DNA of 64,000 nucleotides from Bacteroidota bacterium (GTDB taxonomy: Bacteria; Bacteroidota; Bacteroidia; Sphingobacteriales; Sphingobacteriaceae), in NCBI GenBank assembly GCA_013288685.1, contig JABDBM010000012.1:1-64000 (forward strand), in the 5' to 3' direction. The stretch's first letter is position 1. Each line of letters starts with the position of its first letter. Positions 8,460 through 17,819 of this stretch are shown here, piece after piece. The position numbers were made by a program, and so were the translations under genes. The notes below the pieces were generated by a model. That model had not been told where the DNA came from and did not search any database. It saw only the letters and a program-made list of their open reading frames with translations.

Positions 8460-8798
8460 ATGCGCTGGTATAAAATACCTGAAATCCAAAACTTCGATAA
8501 ACCATTTATAAAACGCATAAAAGCAGGCAACAAAACCATCTGCCTGGTTAACTACGAAGGCGAGTTGTTTGCCGTATCAGCGCGATGCCCGCATGCCGGC
8601 GGCGATCTAAGCATCGGCTGGTGCAATAATGCAAAACTTATTTGCCCCTTTCATCGTTATTCGTATGATTTACGCACCGGCAAAGGAAGCGAAGGGCAGA
8701 ATGATTATATTAACACCTATCCTGTTGAGATAAGGGACAACACCGTTTACATCGGCATCCAGTCCTTTTGGGAGAAAATAAAAGAAGCATTTAAATAA
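8460..8798 (+). CDS. Rieske [2Fe-2S] ferredoxin-like protein
   Basis: A 112-residue single-domain Rieske protein. The two cluster motifs are complete: CPHAGG (C-x-H) and, 17 residues on, CPFHRY (C-x-x-H). Size and motif spacing match NirD-like or dioxygenase-ferredoxin Rieske proteins, which pass electrons to oxygenases or reductases. No oxygenase or nitrite reductase lies beside it, so the partner is unknown. No signal peptide is present, so it is cytoplasmic. The stop codon overlaps the start of the next gene (TAATG), meaning the two are translationally coupled. Confidence 0.9.
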   Translation: MRWYKIPEIQNFDKPFIKRIKAGNKTICLVNYEGELFAVSARCPHAGGDLSIGWCNNAKLICPFHRYSYDLRTGKGSEGQNDYINTYPVEIRDNTVYIGIQSFWEKIKEAFK

Positions 8799-9235
8799 TG
8801 AACACAAGAGCGATAGATTATATTACCGAAGATTTTTATGAATCGTTAAGTTTCCAGGATGGTGAAATGCCCGATCTTGAAAATGTGCAATCTTTATTTT
8901 TTGGCGAGGGAGTGTTGGTGAACAACAGCTTTGGCCGGCCGATAACTTATACCGCAGAAACATTTGTAAAATCGATAGAAACGCAAGTTGCCGCCGAAGA
9001 ACTGAAACAGTTTATGCAGCGTGAATTATATGCCAAAACCGATATATTTGGCAAAATAGCGCAGCGTATAAGCGTTTATGAATATAGCATGGCCGATCAT
9101 CAGGCAGCAAACCCGCCCAAAGGAATAAACTATATTCAATATATTTGGGTAGACGATAGCTGGAAAATCACTTCAATGGCCTGGAGTGATGAGAATGAGA
9201 ATCATCAAATTCCTGCTGAGTTGATAGGGCTATAA
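8798..9235 (+). CDS. Small protein with possible NTF2/SnoaL-like fold
   Basis: The 145-residue product has no signal peptide. Its layout (helical N-terminus ITEDFYESLSF, a hydrophobic strand FFGEGVLVNN, helical middle, and a C-terminal strand pair ending IWVDDSWKITSMAWSDE) resembles NTF2-like/SnoaL-like proteins, in which a W-x-I-x-S-x-x-W pattern is common near the end. I cannot assign a substrate. It overlaps the stop of the Rieske gene by one base of the start codon (TAATG), so it probably works with that redox protein. Confidence 0.6.
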   Translation: MNTRAIDYITEDFYESLSFQDGEMPDLENVQSLFFGEGVLVNNSFGRPITYTAETFVKSIETQVAAEELKQFMQRELYAKTDIFGKIAQRISVYEYSMADHQAANPPKGINYIQYIWVDDSWKITSMAWSDENENHQIPAELIGL

Positions 9236-9239
9236 GGGG

Positions 9240-9296
9240 TGTAGTTGTTGTAAAAGTTAAAAACGTTTAAACCCTTACAACAATTACAACTTTCAA
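9240..9296. terminator. Inverted repeat between convergent genes, possible two-way terminator
   Basis: GTAGTTGTTGTAAAAG is mirrored by CCCTTACAACAATTACAAC about 15 bp later, in the 63-bp gap between the stop codons of the NTF2-like gene and folD. The arms contain A and T runs, so it may end transcription in both directions. The wording also recurs in other gaps (family G). Confidence 0.4.
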
Positions 9297-9298
9297 TT

Positions 9299-10180
9299 TT
9301 AACTATAAACCTCTTTGTTAGCAGAAGCTAAAGTATTTTTTAACAGGCCAATAATCGTCATCAAGCCAACGCCGCCCGGTACCGGGGTAATCCATGAAGC
9401 TTTAGGCGCCACGTTTTCAAAGTCGACATCGCCATACAGCTTAAAGCCCGATTTGGTTAGGGTAGAGGTTTCGCGGTTCATACCCACGTCAACTACTACG
9501 GCCCCTTCTTTTACCATATCTGCCGTAATAAAATTCTTTTTGCCGATGGCAACGATTAATATATCTGCATCAAGCGTGAAACTCTTTATGTCGGGCGTGC
9601 GGCTATGGCAAATGGTAACAGTACAATTGCCAGGGTAAGTATTACGAGCCATCAGGATGCTCATGGGCGAGCCTACAATATTGCTGCGGCCAACCACAAC
9701 GCAATGCTTGCCAGATGTTTCAATGTTATATTCTTTCAGCATCAGGGTGATGCCATAAGGCGTAGCCGGTATAAACGACGGCAAGTTACGCTGCATGCGC
9801 CCTAAATTGACAGGGTGGAAGCCGTCAACATCCTTGCGATGATCAATTTTCTCAGTCACCTTCTCCGGATCGATATGTTTCGGTAAGGGGAGTTGTACGA
9901 TGATGCCATCGATATCTGCATCCGCATTAAGCTCGGCTACTTTTTGCAGTAGCTCTGCTTCAGTAACGTCACTTTCGTAACGCACCAATGTCGATTTAAA
10001 CCCTACTGCCTCACAATTTTTTATCTTGCTGGCTACATAAGTTTCGCTACCACCATCATGACCAACCAATACCGCCACCAAATGTGGCTTACGGCCGGTT
10101 TCGGCCAATATTTTGGCGGCTGCTTCGGCAATTTCGCCTTTTAGTTTTTCTGATACGTATTTTCCGTCTAAAAGCTGCAT
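9299..10180 (-). CDS. folD: Methylenetetrahydrofolate dehydrogenase / cyclohydrolase
   Basis: FolD interconverts 5,10-methylene- and 10-formyl-tetrahydrofolate (NADP-dependent dehydrogenase and cyclohydrolase). The start at 10180 gives [19 protein letters not shown] and 293 residues, the usual length; a longer frame adds seven residues inside the upstream gene. Key motifs are present: [15 protein letters not shown] with the catalytic lysine, [21 protein letters not shown], the nucleotide-binding [13 protein letters not shown], and the C-terminal PGGVGLMTI. Its ATG overlaps the stop of the upstream 113-residue gene (TAATG), so expression is coupled. Confidence 0.96.
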   Translation of the reverse strand: MQLLDGKYVSEKLKGEIAEAAAKILAETGRKPHLVAVLVGHDGGSETYVASKIKNCEAVGFKSTLVRYESDVTEAELLQKVAELNADADIDGIIVQLPLPKHIDPEKVTEKIDHRKDVDGFHPVNLGRMQRNLPSFIPATPYGITLMLKEYNIETSGKHCVVVGRSNIVGSPMSILMARNTYPGNCTVTICHSRTPDIKSFTLDADILIVAIGKKNFITADMVKEGAVVVDVGMNRETSTLTKSGFKLYGDVDFENVAPKASWITPVPGGVGLMTIIGLLKNTLASANKEVYS

Positions 10181-10521
10181 TAGTCTATGTTTTTTATCCA
10201 CAACTCAGGCAAAGGGCCAAGTTCCAGATTTACGGTTTCTGACTTTTTAACTATTTTAATAACAGGCTCATTACCCAACGATAATTTAGTAGCTTGTTTT
10301 GTGTTTATTTTATTAATGATACTTTCTATCGTTTCCTTTTTACTCACCAGCAGGGAGTTGATAATGACATTTGAACCGAAGCTTTGGTCAAACACATTAA
10401 CATGATATGTTGGCAACCCACCTTCGTAGATGATCCATTCACCATATGTTTGATCACCCAATTCAATAAGCTTTGTAATTCCTTTTATTGAATAAAAACT
10501 TGTTTGTCTGTAGTCTTTCAT
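10180..10521 (-). CDS. Small hypothetical protein coupled to folD
   Basis: A 113-residue protein if the ATG at 10521 is used; a TTG at 10533 would add four residues. I do not recognise a family. It has no signal peptide or membrane segment and reads as a small alpha/beta protein ([26 protein letters not shown] at the start, ending [12 protein letters not shown]). The stop codon overlaps the folD start (TAATG), so it is a real translated gene and co-expressed with folD. Confidence 0.7.
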   Translation of the reverse strand: MKDYRQTSFYSIKGITKLIELGDQTYGEWIIYEGGLPTYHVNVFDQSFGSNVIINSLLVSKKETIESIINKINTKQATKLSLGNEPVIKIVKKSETVNLELGPLPELWIKNID

Positions 10522-10539
10522 TAAATAAGCCAATCAAAA

Positions 10540-10563
10540 CTCCCCCTTCAGGGGGCCGGGGGG
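10540..10563. repeat. GC-rich palindrome CCCCCTTCAGGGGG
   Basis: The 30-bp gap between lepA and the next gene is filled by a C5-TTCA-G5 hairpin followed by CCGGGGGG. It touches the lepA stop codon. A looser relative, CCCCCGAGGGCCCCTTGAAAG, sits at 34144-34164 right after another stop codon. On the minus strand the G-run could also act as a ribosome-binding-like sequence for the downstream gene. Confidence 0.45.
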
Positions 10564-12351
10564 TTAGTCCAGTTTCAACACGGCCATAAATGCGCTCTGC
10601 GGTATCTCCACATTCCCTACCTGCCTCATGCGTTTTTTGCCTTTTTTCTGCTTTTCTAACAGTTTGCGCTTACGCGATATATCACCACCATAACATTTAG
10701 CGGTAACGTCTTTACGTAAGGCCTTAACCGTTTCGCGGGCTATAATCTTGGCGCCAATGGATGCTTGTATAATAATTTCAAATTGCTGACGTGGTATTAA
10801 CTCTTTCAGCTTTTCGCAAATCTTTTTACCAAAATCGTAGGAGTTACCTCTGAATATCAATGATGACAAGGCATCCACAGGCTCGGCATTTAAGCGGATG
10901 TCCAAACGTACCAAATCCGATTTTCGGTAGCCTATCTGGTGATAGTCGAACGAGGCATAGCCTTTAGATATGGTTTTCAGCTTATCATAAAAGTCAAATA
11001 CAATTTCGCCCATTGGCATTTCAAATATCAATTCCACCCGGTCGGACGTTAAATACGACTGGTTTTTAATGAAGCCGCGCTTTTGAATACATAAGGACAT
11101 AATCGGGCCTACATAATCCGATTTTGAAATGATGGTAGCCTTTATATAAGGTTCTTCTACATAATCTATCCGGCTCGGGTCGGGTAGGTCGGAGGGGTTG
11201 TTCACCACCATGGAATCACCTTTGGTAGTATATGCGAGGTACGATACGTTGGGCACGGTGGTGATCACCGTCATATTAAACTCGCGCTCCAGGCGCTCCT
11301 GGATGATCTCCATGTGCAGCATCCCTAAAAATCCGCAACGGAAACCAAAGCCCAGTGCCGCCGATGATTCCGGTTCAAAAACCAGCGATGCATCGTTTAA
11401 CTGGAGTTTAGCCATCGATTCGCGAAGTTCTTCGAAATCGTCAGTGTCCACAGGATAGATGCCTGCAAACACCATCGGTTTTACTTCTTCAAAACCCTGT
11501 ATACCTGCTTCGCAGGGGCGGTCAATGCGGGTGATAGTATCACCTACTTTAACTTCCTTCGCTTCCTTTATGCCTGATATAATATAGCCAACATCGCCGG
11601 TTTTAATCACATCGCGCGGCGATTGCTTTAATTTTAATGTACCCACTTCCTCAGCGATGTACTGTTTTTCGGTAGCAAAGAATTTTACCTTATCGCCTTT
11701 ACGTATCTCGCCGTTTACTACTTTAAAGTAAGCAACAATACCGCGGAAGGAGTTATAAACCGAATCGAAGATCAGCGCCTGTAAGGGAGCTGCTGGGTCG
11801 CCAACGGGGGCAGGTACCCGTTCAACTATGGCGCGTAATATATCATGAACGCCCATCCCGGTTTTGCCGGATGCAGCTAAAATTTCTTCGCGTTTACAGC
11901 CGATCAATTCAACAATCTGGTCTTTTACTTCCTCGGGCATAGCGCCGGGCAGGTCCATTTTATTAAGGATCGGGATGATCTCCAAATCGTTTTCTAAAGC
12001 TAAGTAAAGGTTCGATATCGTTTGCGCTTGTATGCCCTGTGCTGCGTCAACAATCAGTAAAGCGCCTTCGCAGGCAGCGATAGATCGCGAAACCTCATAG
12101 GAGAAATCCACGTGTCCGGGCGTATCAATTAAGTTGAGGATATATTTCTGCCCATTCAGTTCGTAGTCCATCTGGATGGCGTGACTTTTTATGGTAATAC
12201 CGCGTTCGCGTTCCAAATCCATATCATCCAGTAACTGCGCCTGCGACTCGCGCTGGGTAATGGTGTTGGTATATTCCAGTAACCTATCGGCAAGCGTACT
12301 CTTGCCGTGGTCAATATGTGCTATAATACAAAAATTACGAATGTGTTCCAT
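10564..12351 (-). CDS. lepA: Elongation factor 4 (back-translocating GTPase LepA)
   Basis: LepA binds stalled ribosomes and promotes back-translocation or assists ribosome assembly. The 595-residue product has the G1 motif [10 protein letters not shown] at residues 9-18, the switch regions RERGITIK and [12 protein letters not shown] (G4), and the LepA-specific C-terminal domain with [49 protein letters not shown] split over its tail. Length is as expected (about 595-600). It is preceded by a short AT-rich gap and appears to be the last gene before the zinc-ribbon/CPBP array on the same strand. Confidence 0.98.
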   Translation of the reverse strand: MEHIRNFCIIAHIDHGKSTLADRLLEYTNTITQRESQAQLLDDMDLERERGITIKSHAIQMDYELNGQKYILNLIDTPGHVDFSYEVSRSIAACEGALLIVDAAQGIQAQTISNLYLALENDLEIIPILNKMDLPGAMPEEVKDQIVELIGCKREEILAASGKTGMGVHDILRAIVERVPAPVGDPAAPLQALIFDSVYNSFRGIVAYFKVVNGEIRKGDKVKFFATEKQYIAEEVGTLKLKQSPRDVIKTGDVGYIISGIKEAKEVKVGDTITRIDRPCEAGIQGFEEVKPMVFAGIYPVDTDDFEELRESMAKLQLNDASLVFEPESSAALGFGFRCGFLGMLHMEIIQERLEREFNMTVITTVPNVSYLAYTTKGDSMVVNNPSDLPDPSRIDYVEEPYIKATIISKSDYVGPIMSLCIQKRGFIKNQSYLTSDRVELIFEMPMGEIVFDFYDKLKTISKGYASFDYHQIGYRKSDLVRLDIRLNAEPVDALSSLIFRGNSYDFGKKICEKLKELIPRQQFEIIIQASIGAKIIARETVKALRKDVTAKCYGGDISRKRKLLEKQKKGKKRMRQVGNVEIPQSAFMAVLKLD

Positions 12352-12448
12352 TGAAGCGCAAAAGTAAGGATTTTTTTTGGAGGGATTACGGTGATTTTCT
12401 ATATCATTGCATTGATTGATTTAGGATTTCACTCATCGTTGACAGAAT

Positions 12449-13237
12449 TTATCGATAATGAGCAGACTGTAAAATTTCCACCACGCAGGCCGTGAAATTG
12501 AAGCAGAAATGTATGCACAAACCGTACCAAATGGTATTTTGCTTTACGCGGATGTAACCCAACCAAATGCCAAACGGGATTAGCCAAAACAATGACAGCA
12601 TCGACCTGTGCATTATGGCGAATAAAAAGCCGGAAATTAATATCGCTTGTTTTTCTTCAGTAATATCAAGCAATTTGGTCACTAAAAAACCCCGGAAGCC
12701 CAATTCCTCAAATAGCGCCGGCATCACCGCGATAAAAAATATGGCCATTTCTTTACCATAACGATAGCGGGAATAAAAGTAGTAATACGAAAATGTTTTA
12801 GAAAAAAGACTTTTATTGAGCCAATCGACCATGAAACCAACGAGAAATGAACAGGCGATTGCTATTGAACAATAAACGAGCAGTCGTTTCCACGAGAAAT
12901 TGGGCCACAACAAGAGGGAACGGCATCGATGCCAGTTCAATACAAAGAAAGTAACACTTAACGAAGCAAACAAGCCATCGGCCACGATGGACCAGGTTAA
13001 CGTTTGGAAATAATCAACAAAAGAAAATACGCAACAAATTATACTGCATATTATAAAAAATATAAAAACCTGCCGTACCGACTGCCACTTGCGCTCGGAT
13101 TGGCCCGGGTCTTCTATATTTTGCCCTTGACCGCAATGCCCGCAGAACTTGCTTCCTGTGGTTAACGGCAAACCACAGCCAATGCAAGTTGAAAGCACTA
13201 TTTCGTCGGTGTGCAAATCATCCCGCCCGGTTGACAT
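12449..13237 (-). CDS. Zinc-ribbon plus CPBP-family intramembrane protease (copy 1)
   Basis: The 262-residue product starts with a Cys4 zinc ribbon (CIGCG ... FCGHCG, residues ~18-37), then a charged linker and about seven membrane helices. The second half carries the CPBP (Abi, Rce1-like) motifs: EELGFRG (EExxxR, catalytic Glu), FAIMH (FxxxH), and HFCFN (HxxxN). Known members cleave CAAX proteins, process or resist bacteriocins, or are of unknown role; here the zinc-ribbon fusion suggests a specific partner. Its start overlaps the upstream four-helix zinc-ribbon gene by 20 bp. It is clearly homologous to the gene at 14665-15423 (shared MPALFEELG and LFWLIPF strings). Confidence 0.88.
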   Translation of the reverse strand: MSTGRDDLHTDEIVLSTCIGCGLPLTTGSKFCGHCGQGQNIEDPGQSERKWQSVRQVFIFFIICSIICCVFSFVDYFQTLTWSIVADGLFASLSVTFFVLNWHRCRSLLLWPNFSWKRLLVYCSIAIACSFLVGFMVDWLNKSLFSKTFSYYYFYSRYRYGKEMAIFFIAVMPALFEELGFRGFLVTKLLDITEEKQAILISGFLFAIMHRSMLSLFWLIPFGIWLGYIRVKQNTIWYGLCIHFCFNFTACVVEILQSAHYR

Positions 13238-13766
13238 TCAACTCTTTGTTAAGTTTATCAGCCTCGATAGCCGCCTTCACCCCCCTTATGAAAAAGCCTA
13301 TAATGATAATTTTGAAAACTATCCCGGATACGATAGTTAAAGGCGATAAAACCGCATTTATGATGATTAGCAGTACATATAGCGAAAATCCGGAAATAAT
13401 TGCCGCTAAAGGCTTGCTTTTGCACCAAAAGCCGAAAGCGGTATAAATGGCTGCAAGTATCACGTTAGTAATGAGTATAGCTATTTTTTCAGACGGGGCG
13501 GCCATAGCATAAAATACAAACCCAAAAACAAATGTAAGGCCGCCGATAAAAAACAACGCGTTACTGGCCCGTTTTATCTGTTTTTCGGCTGCTTCCAGAT
13601 CAATTGTTTTTAAGTCTCTCGCCGAAAGAAAATATCTCTGCTCTTGTTCGGTTCCTTCAAACGGATAGCCGCAAGTGGTGCAGAAAGTCTCGCCCGCGGA
13701 AGCTTGAGTTGCACAAGCCGGGCATCCGAAAGTTTGTTGAATAGGATTAATTGTTAATTCTTCCAT
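13218..13766 (-). CDS. Zinc-ribbon four-helix membrane protein (paralogue 1)
   Basis: A 182-residue protein with an N-terminal Cys4 zinc ribbon (CPACA ... FCTTCGYPFEGTEQEQ, residues ~15-40), a short charged helix (LEAAEKQIKRASN), four predicted membrane helices, and a basic/acidic tail (KAAIEADKLNKEL). The GYPxxGTxxEQ and KPLAAIISGxSLY strings are shared with the genes at 13809 and 15427, so the three are paralogues. The family is not one I can name. Its end overlaps the start of the CPBP protease gene by 20 bp, so the two products are coupled. Confidence 0.82.
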   Translation of the reverse strand: MEELTINPIQQTFGCPACATQASAGETFCTTCGYPFEGTEQEQRYFLSARDLKTIDLEAAEKQIKRASNALFFIGGLTFVFGFVFYAMAAPSEKIAILITNVILAAIYTAFGFWCKSKPLAAIISGFSLYVLLIIINAVLSPLTIVSGIVFKIIIIGFFIRGVKAAIEADKLNKELNVNRAG

Positions 13767-13808
13767 TTGTAATTGTGTTAGGTTGGTTGATTTTTAAAAT
13801 ATTGAAAT

Positions 13809-14351
13809 TTAGGCATTAAGTTCTTTTTTTACTTTTTCTCCTTCGAAAACTGCCCGCAAACCTACAATTAAGAAGCCTATAACAAATAATTTGTACACGT
13901 ATGCGTTAAGAAAAGTTGACGGTGATACCACGAGGTTAATAACTTGCCAAAGCAAATACAATGAAAGGCCGCATAATATGGCCGGCAACGGTTTTACTTT
14001 GCACCAAAATCCAAGCGCAACAAAAATCAATCCCAGAATAGCGCCGCTTAAGAATAGCGAAACATCACCATTATAGCTACCATAATATCCCCAAAGGTAT
14101 ATACCGAGGGAAAAAAAGAATGTTATTCCGCCTACTACAAAAAGTGTATTAGAAGCTTGTCTTATTTTTTTATCGGCCTCTGCCAGACGCTTTTTTTTGG
14201 TGTCGCGTTTTAGCCAAAATACCCGCTGCTGCTGTTCTGTGCCCTTTAGCGGAAAGCCGCAGTGGTTGCAAAATGCCTCGTCGGCATCAACTTCCAGGCG
14301 GCATATTGGGCATCCTATATGCGTTGCCACTTTTGCTGCAGTTTCTTCCAT
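13809..14351 (-). CDS. Zinc-ribbon four-helix membrane protein (paralogue 2)
   Basis: A 180-residue paralogue of its neighbours: zinc ribbon CPICR ... FCNHCGFPLKGTEQQQ, basic linker helix (KKKRLAEADKKIRQASN), four membrane helices, the WCKVKPLPAILCGLSLYLL string in helix three, and a charged C-terminus (GEKVKKELNA). It begins the downstream cassette (paralogue 2, paralogue 1, protease 1), 42 bp before paralogue 1. A 313-bp gap separates it from the upstream cassette, which probably contains its promoter. Confidence 0.82.
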   Translation of the reverse strand: MEETAAKVATHIGCPICRLEVDADEAFCNHCGFPLKGTEQQQRVFWLKRDTKKKRLAEADKKIRQASNTLFVVGGITFFFSLGIYLWGYYGSYNGDVSLFLSGAILGLIFVALGFWCKVKPLPAILCGLSLYLLWQVINLVVSPSTFLNAYVYKLFVIGFLIVGLRAVFEGEKVKKELNA

Positions 14352-14664
14352 TTATAACTAATTGCGGGTTTAAATTTGTTTCGAAATTAACCTTTTAATT
14401 TAGTTTTAAAAACCAGATTTAATTTTTTTATCGTTACCGATGTTTTTATGATTTCCCACTCAATAAGGTGAACTGGGTGAGCGACAGCTTTCTGATAAAA
14501 TCGTTGGTGCAACGGCGTATTTGAAGCGGGAGAGTTTGCGATGATATCTATTATGAACTAACTTATGTAATGGTGAGGGACAATGTTGTAAAAAATGATA
14601 TTTTTTGTTAAGATATGATGATCTGATCTTTAAAATTGTAGGCTAAAAAACCATATTTTTAACC
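14352..14664. other. 313-bp gap between the two zinc-ribbon cassettes
   Basis: AT-rich gap with no convincing gene. It probably holds the terminator of the 14665-15963 cassette and the promoter of the 12449-14351 cassette, but I cannot point to a firm motif. A short plus-strand open stretch near 14469-14525 reads like a truncated coding remnant and is not supported further. Confidence 0.5.
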
Positions 14665-15423
14665 TTACCTTAACTCAAAAACACAAGCCGTTAAGTTAAA
14701 GCAAAAGTGAATGAATATGCCATACCAAAGTGTATTTTCCCGCATCCGTGTAATTCCTAAAAACAGTGCGAAAGGGATCAGCCAAAAGAGCGAAATAACA
14801 CTCATGTGGATAATGGCGAACAAAAACGCCGAAATGTAAATGGCCTGTTCCTGGTCGGTTACTTTTAATAGTGTTTGCATCAGGTAGCCACGGTAACCCA
14901 ATTCTTCAAACAAAGCAGGCATTACCGCCGTGAAAGAAATAAGGAATATCACCGCCGCGTAGTTACCGTTCAGGTAGGTATAGTAAACGTCATCTTTATT
15001 GTAAATGGCAATATTAAGCCAGGTAACACTATAATGAACCACAATTTGACTGGCAATAGCAATGGCCCCATAAGCCGCCAGCTTTTGCCATGAGAAGTTT
15101 CGCCACGTCAGTAGTTTTTTGTTCTCGGTCCAGTTATCCGCAAAAAATATAATGGCCGTTATCGCCATCAAAATATCAAAAAACAGGAACCTTGATAGGT
15201 TCTGGAAGAAATCAGCAAATTTTACAAGGCAGCAAGCTACAATATCGATACCGTAAAATAAGGCACCCTGTTGAAGCAACATCCACCTGTTTGCAGCCGG
15301 TTCAATAATTTTACCATCCTGCCGGGCTCCGCAGGTATTACAAAACCGGTTGTCTAAAACAATAAGAACCCCGCATTTAATGCAGGGCTTCTTTTCAACA
15401 TCTTCGTTTTTGTTTTCAATCAA
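14665..15423 (-). CDS. Zinc-ribbon plus CPBP-family intramembrane protease (copy 2)
   Basis: A 252-residue paralogue of the 12449 gene: zinc ribbon CIKCG ... FCNTCG (residues ~14-33), membrane helices, then CPBP motifs EELGYRG, FAIIH and HFCFN. The three catalytic motifs are intact. The only start that keeps the zinc ribbon is a TTG at 15423, three bases after the stop of the four-helix gene (stop codon, GCC, TTG), so translation is probably coupled to that gene. Shared strings MPALFEELG, SLFWLIPF and the TLWYG/TIWYG segment place it as a direct duplicate of copy 1. Confidence 0.86.
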   Translation of the reverse strand: MIENKNEDVEKKPCIKCGVLIVLDNRFCNTCGARQDGKIIEPAANRWMLLQQGALFYGIDIVACCLVKFADFFQNLSRFLFFDILMAITAIIFFADNWTENKKLLTWRNFSWQKLAAYGAIAIASQIVVHYSVTWLNIAIYNKDDVYYTYLNGNYAAVIFLISFTAVMPALFEELGYRGYLMQTLLKVTDQEQAIYISAFLFAIIHMSVISLFWLIPFALFLGITRMRENTLWYGIFIHFCFNLTACVFELR

Positions 15424-15426
15424 GGC

Positions 15427-15963
15427 TTATGCAATATTATTTTCTTTTTTGATTTTTTCGATTTCGAGAGCCGATTTAATGCCTTTAATAAGGAAGCCAA
15501 TAATAATTATCTTTATCCATATATAGCTTATTACACTGGATGGTGCAATTGCAAAGTTTAAAACCTGAACAATTACATATAAACAAGTACCGGATATGAT
15601 ACAGGCGAGAGGTTTCTTTTTACTGTATTCGCCCAATAGCAAAAATAATATAGCCAATATAAAATCAGTAATCGATATTGCTGCAACATCAGGATCGTCC
15701 TTTCTAAGAACAAAGAAAACTATGCCGCCAAGGGCGAAAACGCCCGCCAAATAAAATAGTGTATTGCCTGCCTTTCGCACCTGGTTGTTGGATGCAGCCA
15801 AATTAATATCGCGGAATGTACTTTTAGTGATAAAGTTTTCCTGCTCAGATGGTGTGCCTTTTAACGGATAACCGCAGTCGGGGCAAAAAACATCTTCGTC
15901 GGTAACATTTTTCAAACAGGCGTAGCACTGCGTGATGGTTGGCGCTAAGGGAGGATTTTCCAT
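15427..15963 (-). CDS. Zinc-ribbon four-helix membrane protein (paralogue 3)
   Basis: A 178-residue member of the same family as the genes at 13218 and 13809. The zinc ribbon reads CYACL ... FCPDCGYPLKGTPSEQ, followed by a linker helix (NNQVRKAGN), four membrane helices with KKKPLACIISGTCLYVI, and a charged tail (LEIEKIKKENN). It is first in the upstream cassette and immediately precedes CPBP copy 2. Function unknown; because each cassette pairs this protein with a CPBP protease, it may be the substrate, adaptor or regulator of the protease. Confidence 0.82.
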   Translation of the reverse strand: MENPPLAPTITQCYACLKNVTDEDVFCPDCGYPLKGTPSEQENFITKSTFRDINLAASNNQVRKAGNTLFYLAGVFALGGIVFFVLRKDDPDVAAISITDFILAILFLLLGEYSKKKPLACIISGTCLYVIVQVLNFAIAPSSVISYIWIKIIIIGFLIKGIKSALEIEKIKKENNIA

Positions 15964-16052
15964 GATAATTAATTAGGTTTACCAGTGTCCTAATATAATT
16001 ACTGAATTTGGATTTTGGAAATCAAAACACTTTAATCTACTAATAGTGCGAA

Positions 16053-17732
16053 TCATGGTTCAGTCGATTCGACAAACACCGGAGTCTCGCTAACCTTTAT
16101 CGTCAACTTACCACTCAAAGTACTTACCATTGTCTTATCCATGGTATCAGCGCCAATTTTTAAATGATAAACGTTGGCTTTGGTAGCCTTACCCAAGTTC
16201 AGGGTATAGCTACCTGTTCGCCCGGTTTCATCGGGGATGGTGAGCACATACATAGTTTTATTACCAAGTTGATATTGGTCAACCAGCGGATCTTTACTAA
16301 CGGTTTTAACATAGTTATAATCGCCCATCAGTTTGGTTGTTTGCAAAATATAATCGGCAGCCGGGCGACGTTTAATCCCTTCGGCCAGGCCTGAGGTGGC
16401 ATACTGACCGCTGCCCCCGGCATGGTCGTCAAACATCTGGTAAAAAAATAATCTTTTTATGCCGTAGCGGATATAAAAAAGGGAGGTGCGCAATATCCAG
16501 TCGGCCTGGTTTTCGAGCACTGTTTTTTTGCCAATAGCCTCTGCCTTTTGATAGCTACCGATATTGATATCGTATCCGGCTTCGGTAATCCACACTTCGG
16601 GATGCTGTGGCAAATTGTTGGCCACTTTCATAAAAGCGTTGGCTACTTCGCCGTCGATAGATATTTCGGGCGCTATACCAGTGGTTGCGCGTTTATGTGT
16701 ACGCACGTCGCCATCATTGGAGTAAAGGTGATAATTAATCACATCAAAACATAAGTTAACACTGCCGTCCTTCCGGTAGCCGCGATTCTTTTTGCACCAG
16801 TCGATAATGCGCTGTAAATAATTAGCATCGGCCGAAGCAAGGCCGCCCATTACCACTTGCATGTTAGGGTCGGCAGTTTTTACACCCGCGTCCGGACCCA
16901 GTTTCCCCATATTGCCATCGTAAAATGCCGATAGGTTGGCAGCATATTGTTCGGCATCCTGGTGCGTTTCATCGCCACCCCACCAGCGATCGCGTTCGTT
17001 GCCGCATTCAATATATTTTACCAGGCTCATTCCAACCCTGGCTTCATTGGGGATGTCGTCCGACCAACGCTTTTTAGTATTCACCTTAATGAGCGATTGA
17101 TTTATATTTTTGTTGTAGCCATACCTCGCTGCAAACTGAAAAGCCAAATGCGCCTGCTCAATATATGATTCGGGATTATTTAAACTTGCTGCATAAGGCG
17201 CGGGGGCATTGTCGTTATCGCGCGAACTGGCAGGGTAGGTGTTAGCAAGCCAGTCGGGAATATTTTTCAGATCGGCCAGCACCAAAATGCCTTCCTGTTT
17301 GCAGCGGGCATAAATTACATCGTAGTACCAGCCCCCGTTAAAGGCCGGGTTAAAAGTATATTCCCCTTTAACGTTTTCCACGCGGTTCCAGTTCAAATAG
17401 TGACGGAAGGCGCTGAACGTTTTGAACAACTTTAGGTTGTCCTCATAAATATGCTTACGGTCGTTGGGGCTGCCGGGATTTTCTTCAAAATTCCATTCGT
17501 AGCCATTAATGCCAAACATGTTTTTTAATGGGGTAGGGCCGTTAAAAGGCGGAAAATTCAGCGGCGGAAGATCAATAGCTTTAATGGGAGTAGTTACCGC
17601 GCCCGTATCGGATATATTTTTAAGTGCAATGCTATCGGCGCTGGTTGATTTTGCCCCCGACCTGCATTTGGAACTCAAAGATAGCATTGCAACAACAACA
17701 AGAATAGGGTAGTGGCCGGGTTTTATGCGCAT
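16053..17732 (-). CDS. Secreted glycoside hydrolase with clan-A-like TIM barrel
   Basis: The 559-residue product has an N-terminal export signal (cysteine at about residue 23 but preceded by lysine, so not a clean lipobox). The centre has the look of a (beta/alpha)8 clan-A glycosidase: FGINGYEWNF, FRHYLNWNRVE, a likely acid/base glutamate in KYIECGNERDRWW at mid-length, and a likely nucleophile in VWITEAGYDIN about 140 residues later. A C-terminal beta domain (about 490-559) follows, as in GH39- and GH5-like enzymes. The exact family is not clear to me. It stands alone between the zinc-ribbon array and an ABC exporter gene. Confidence 0.75.
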   Translation of the reverse strand: MRIKPGHYPILVVVAMLSLSSKCRSGAKSTSADSIALKNISDTGAVTTPIKAIDLPPLNFPPFNGPTPLKNMFGINGYEWNFEENPGSPNDRKHIYEDNLKLFKTFSAFRHYLNWNRVENVKGEYTFNPAFNGGWYYDVIYARCKQEGILVLADLKNIPDWLANTYPASSRDNDNAPAPYAASLNNPESYIEQAHLAFQFAARYGYNKNINQSLIKVNTKKRWSDDIPNEARVGMSLVKYIECGNERDRWWGGDETHQDAEQYAANLSAFYDGNMGKLGPDAGVKTADPNMQVVMGGLASADANYLQRIIDWCKKNRGYRKDGSVNLCFDVINYHLYSNDGDVRTHKRATTGIAPEISIDGEVANAFMKVANNLPQHPEVWITEAGYDINIGSYQKAEAIGKKTVLENQADWILRTSLFYIRYGIKRLFFYQMFDDHAGGSGQYATSGLAEGIKRRPAADYILQTTKLMGDYNYVKTVSKDPLVDQYQLGNKTMYVLTIPDETGRTGSYTLNLGKATKANVYHLKIGADTMDKTMVSTLSGKLTIKVSETPVFVESTEP

Positions 17733-17819
17733 AATTTTAAATTGGGGTCAATTTAGTTATTTATACGTTTTAACTGGGTTATTGTTATTTTGATGAAGGG
17801 GGAATTTTATATAAAAAAC

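Noticed and set aside
14469..14530. Short open stretch in the gap between zinc-ribbon cassettes, looking like a transposase tail
   Set aside because: About 20 codons, no recognisable domain and no inverted ends.
12449..15963. Reading the zinc-ribbon/CPBP array as an abortive-infection defence island
   Set aside because: CPBP proteins were once called Abi, but there is no phage-defence neighbour, integrase or toxin here; the paired-membrane-protein view fits the data better.
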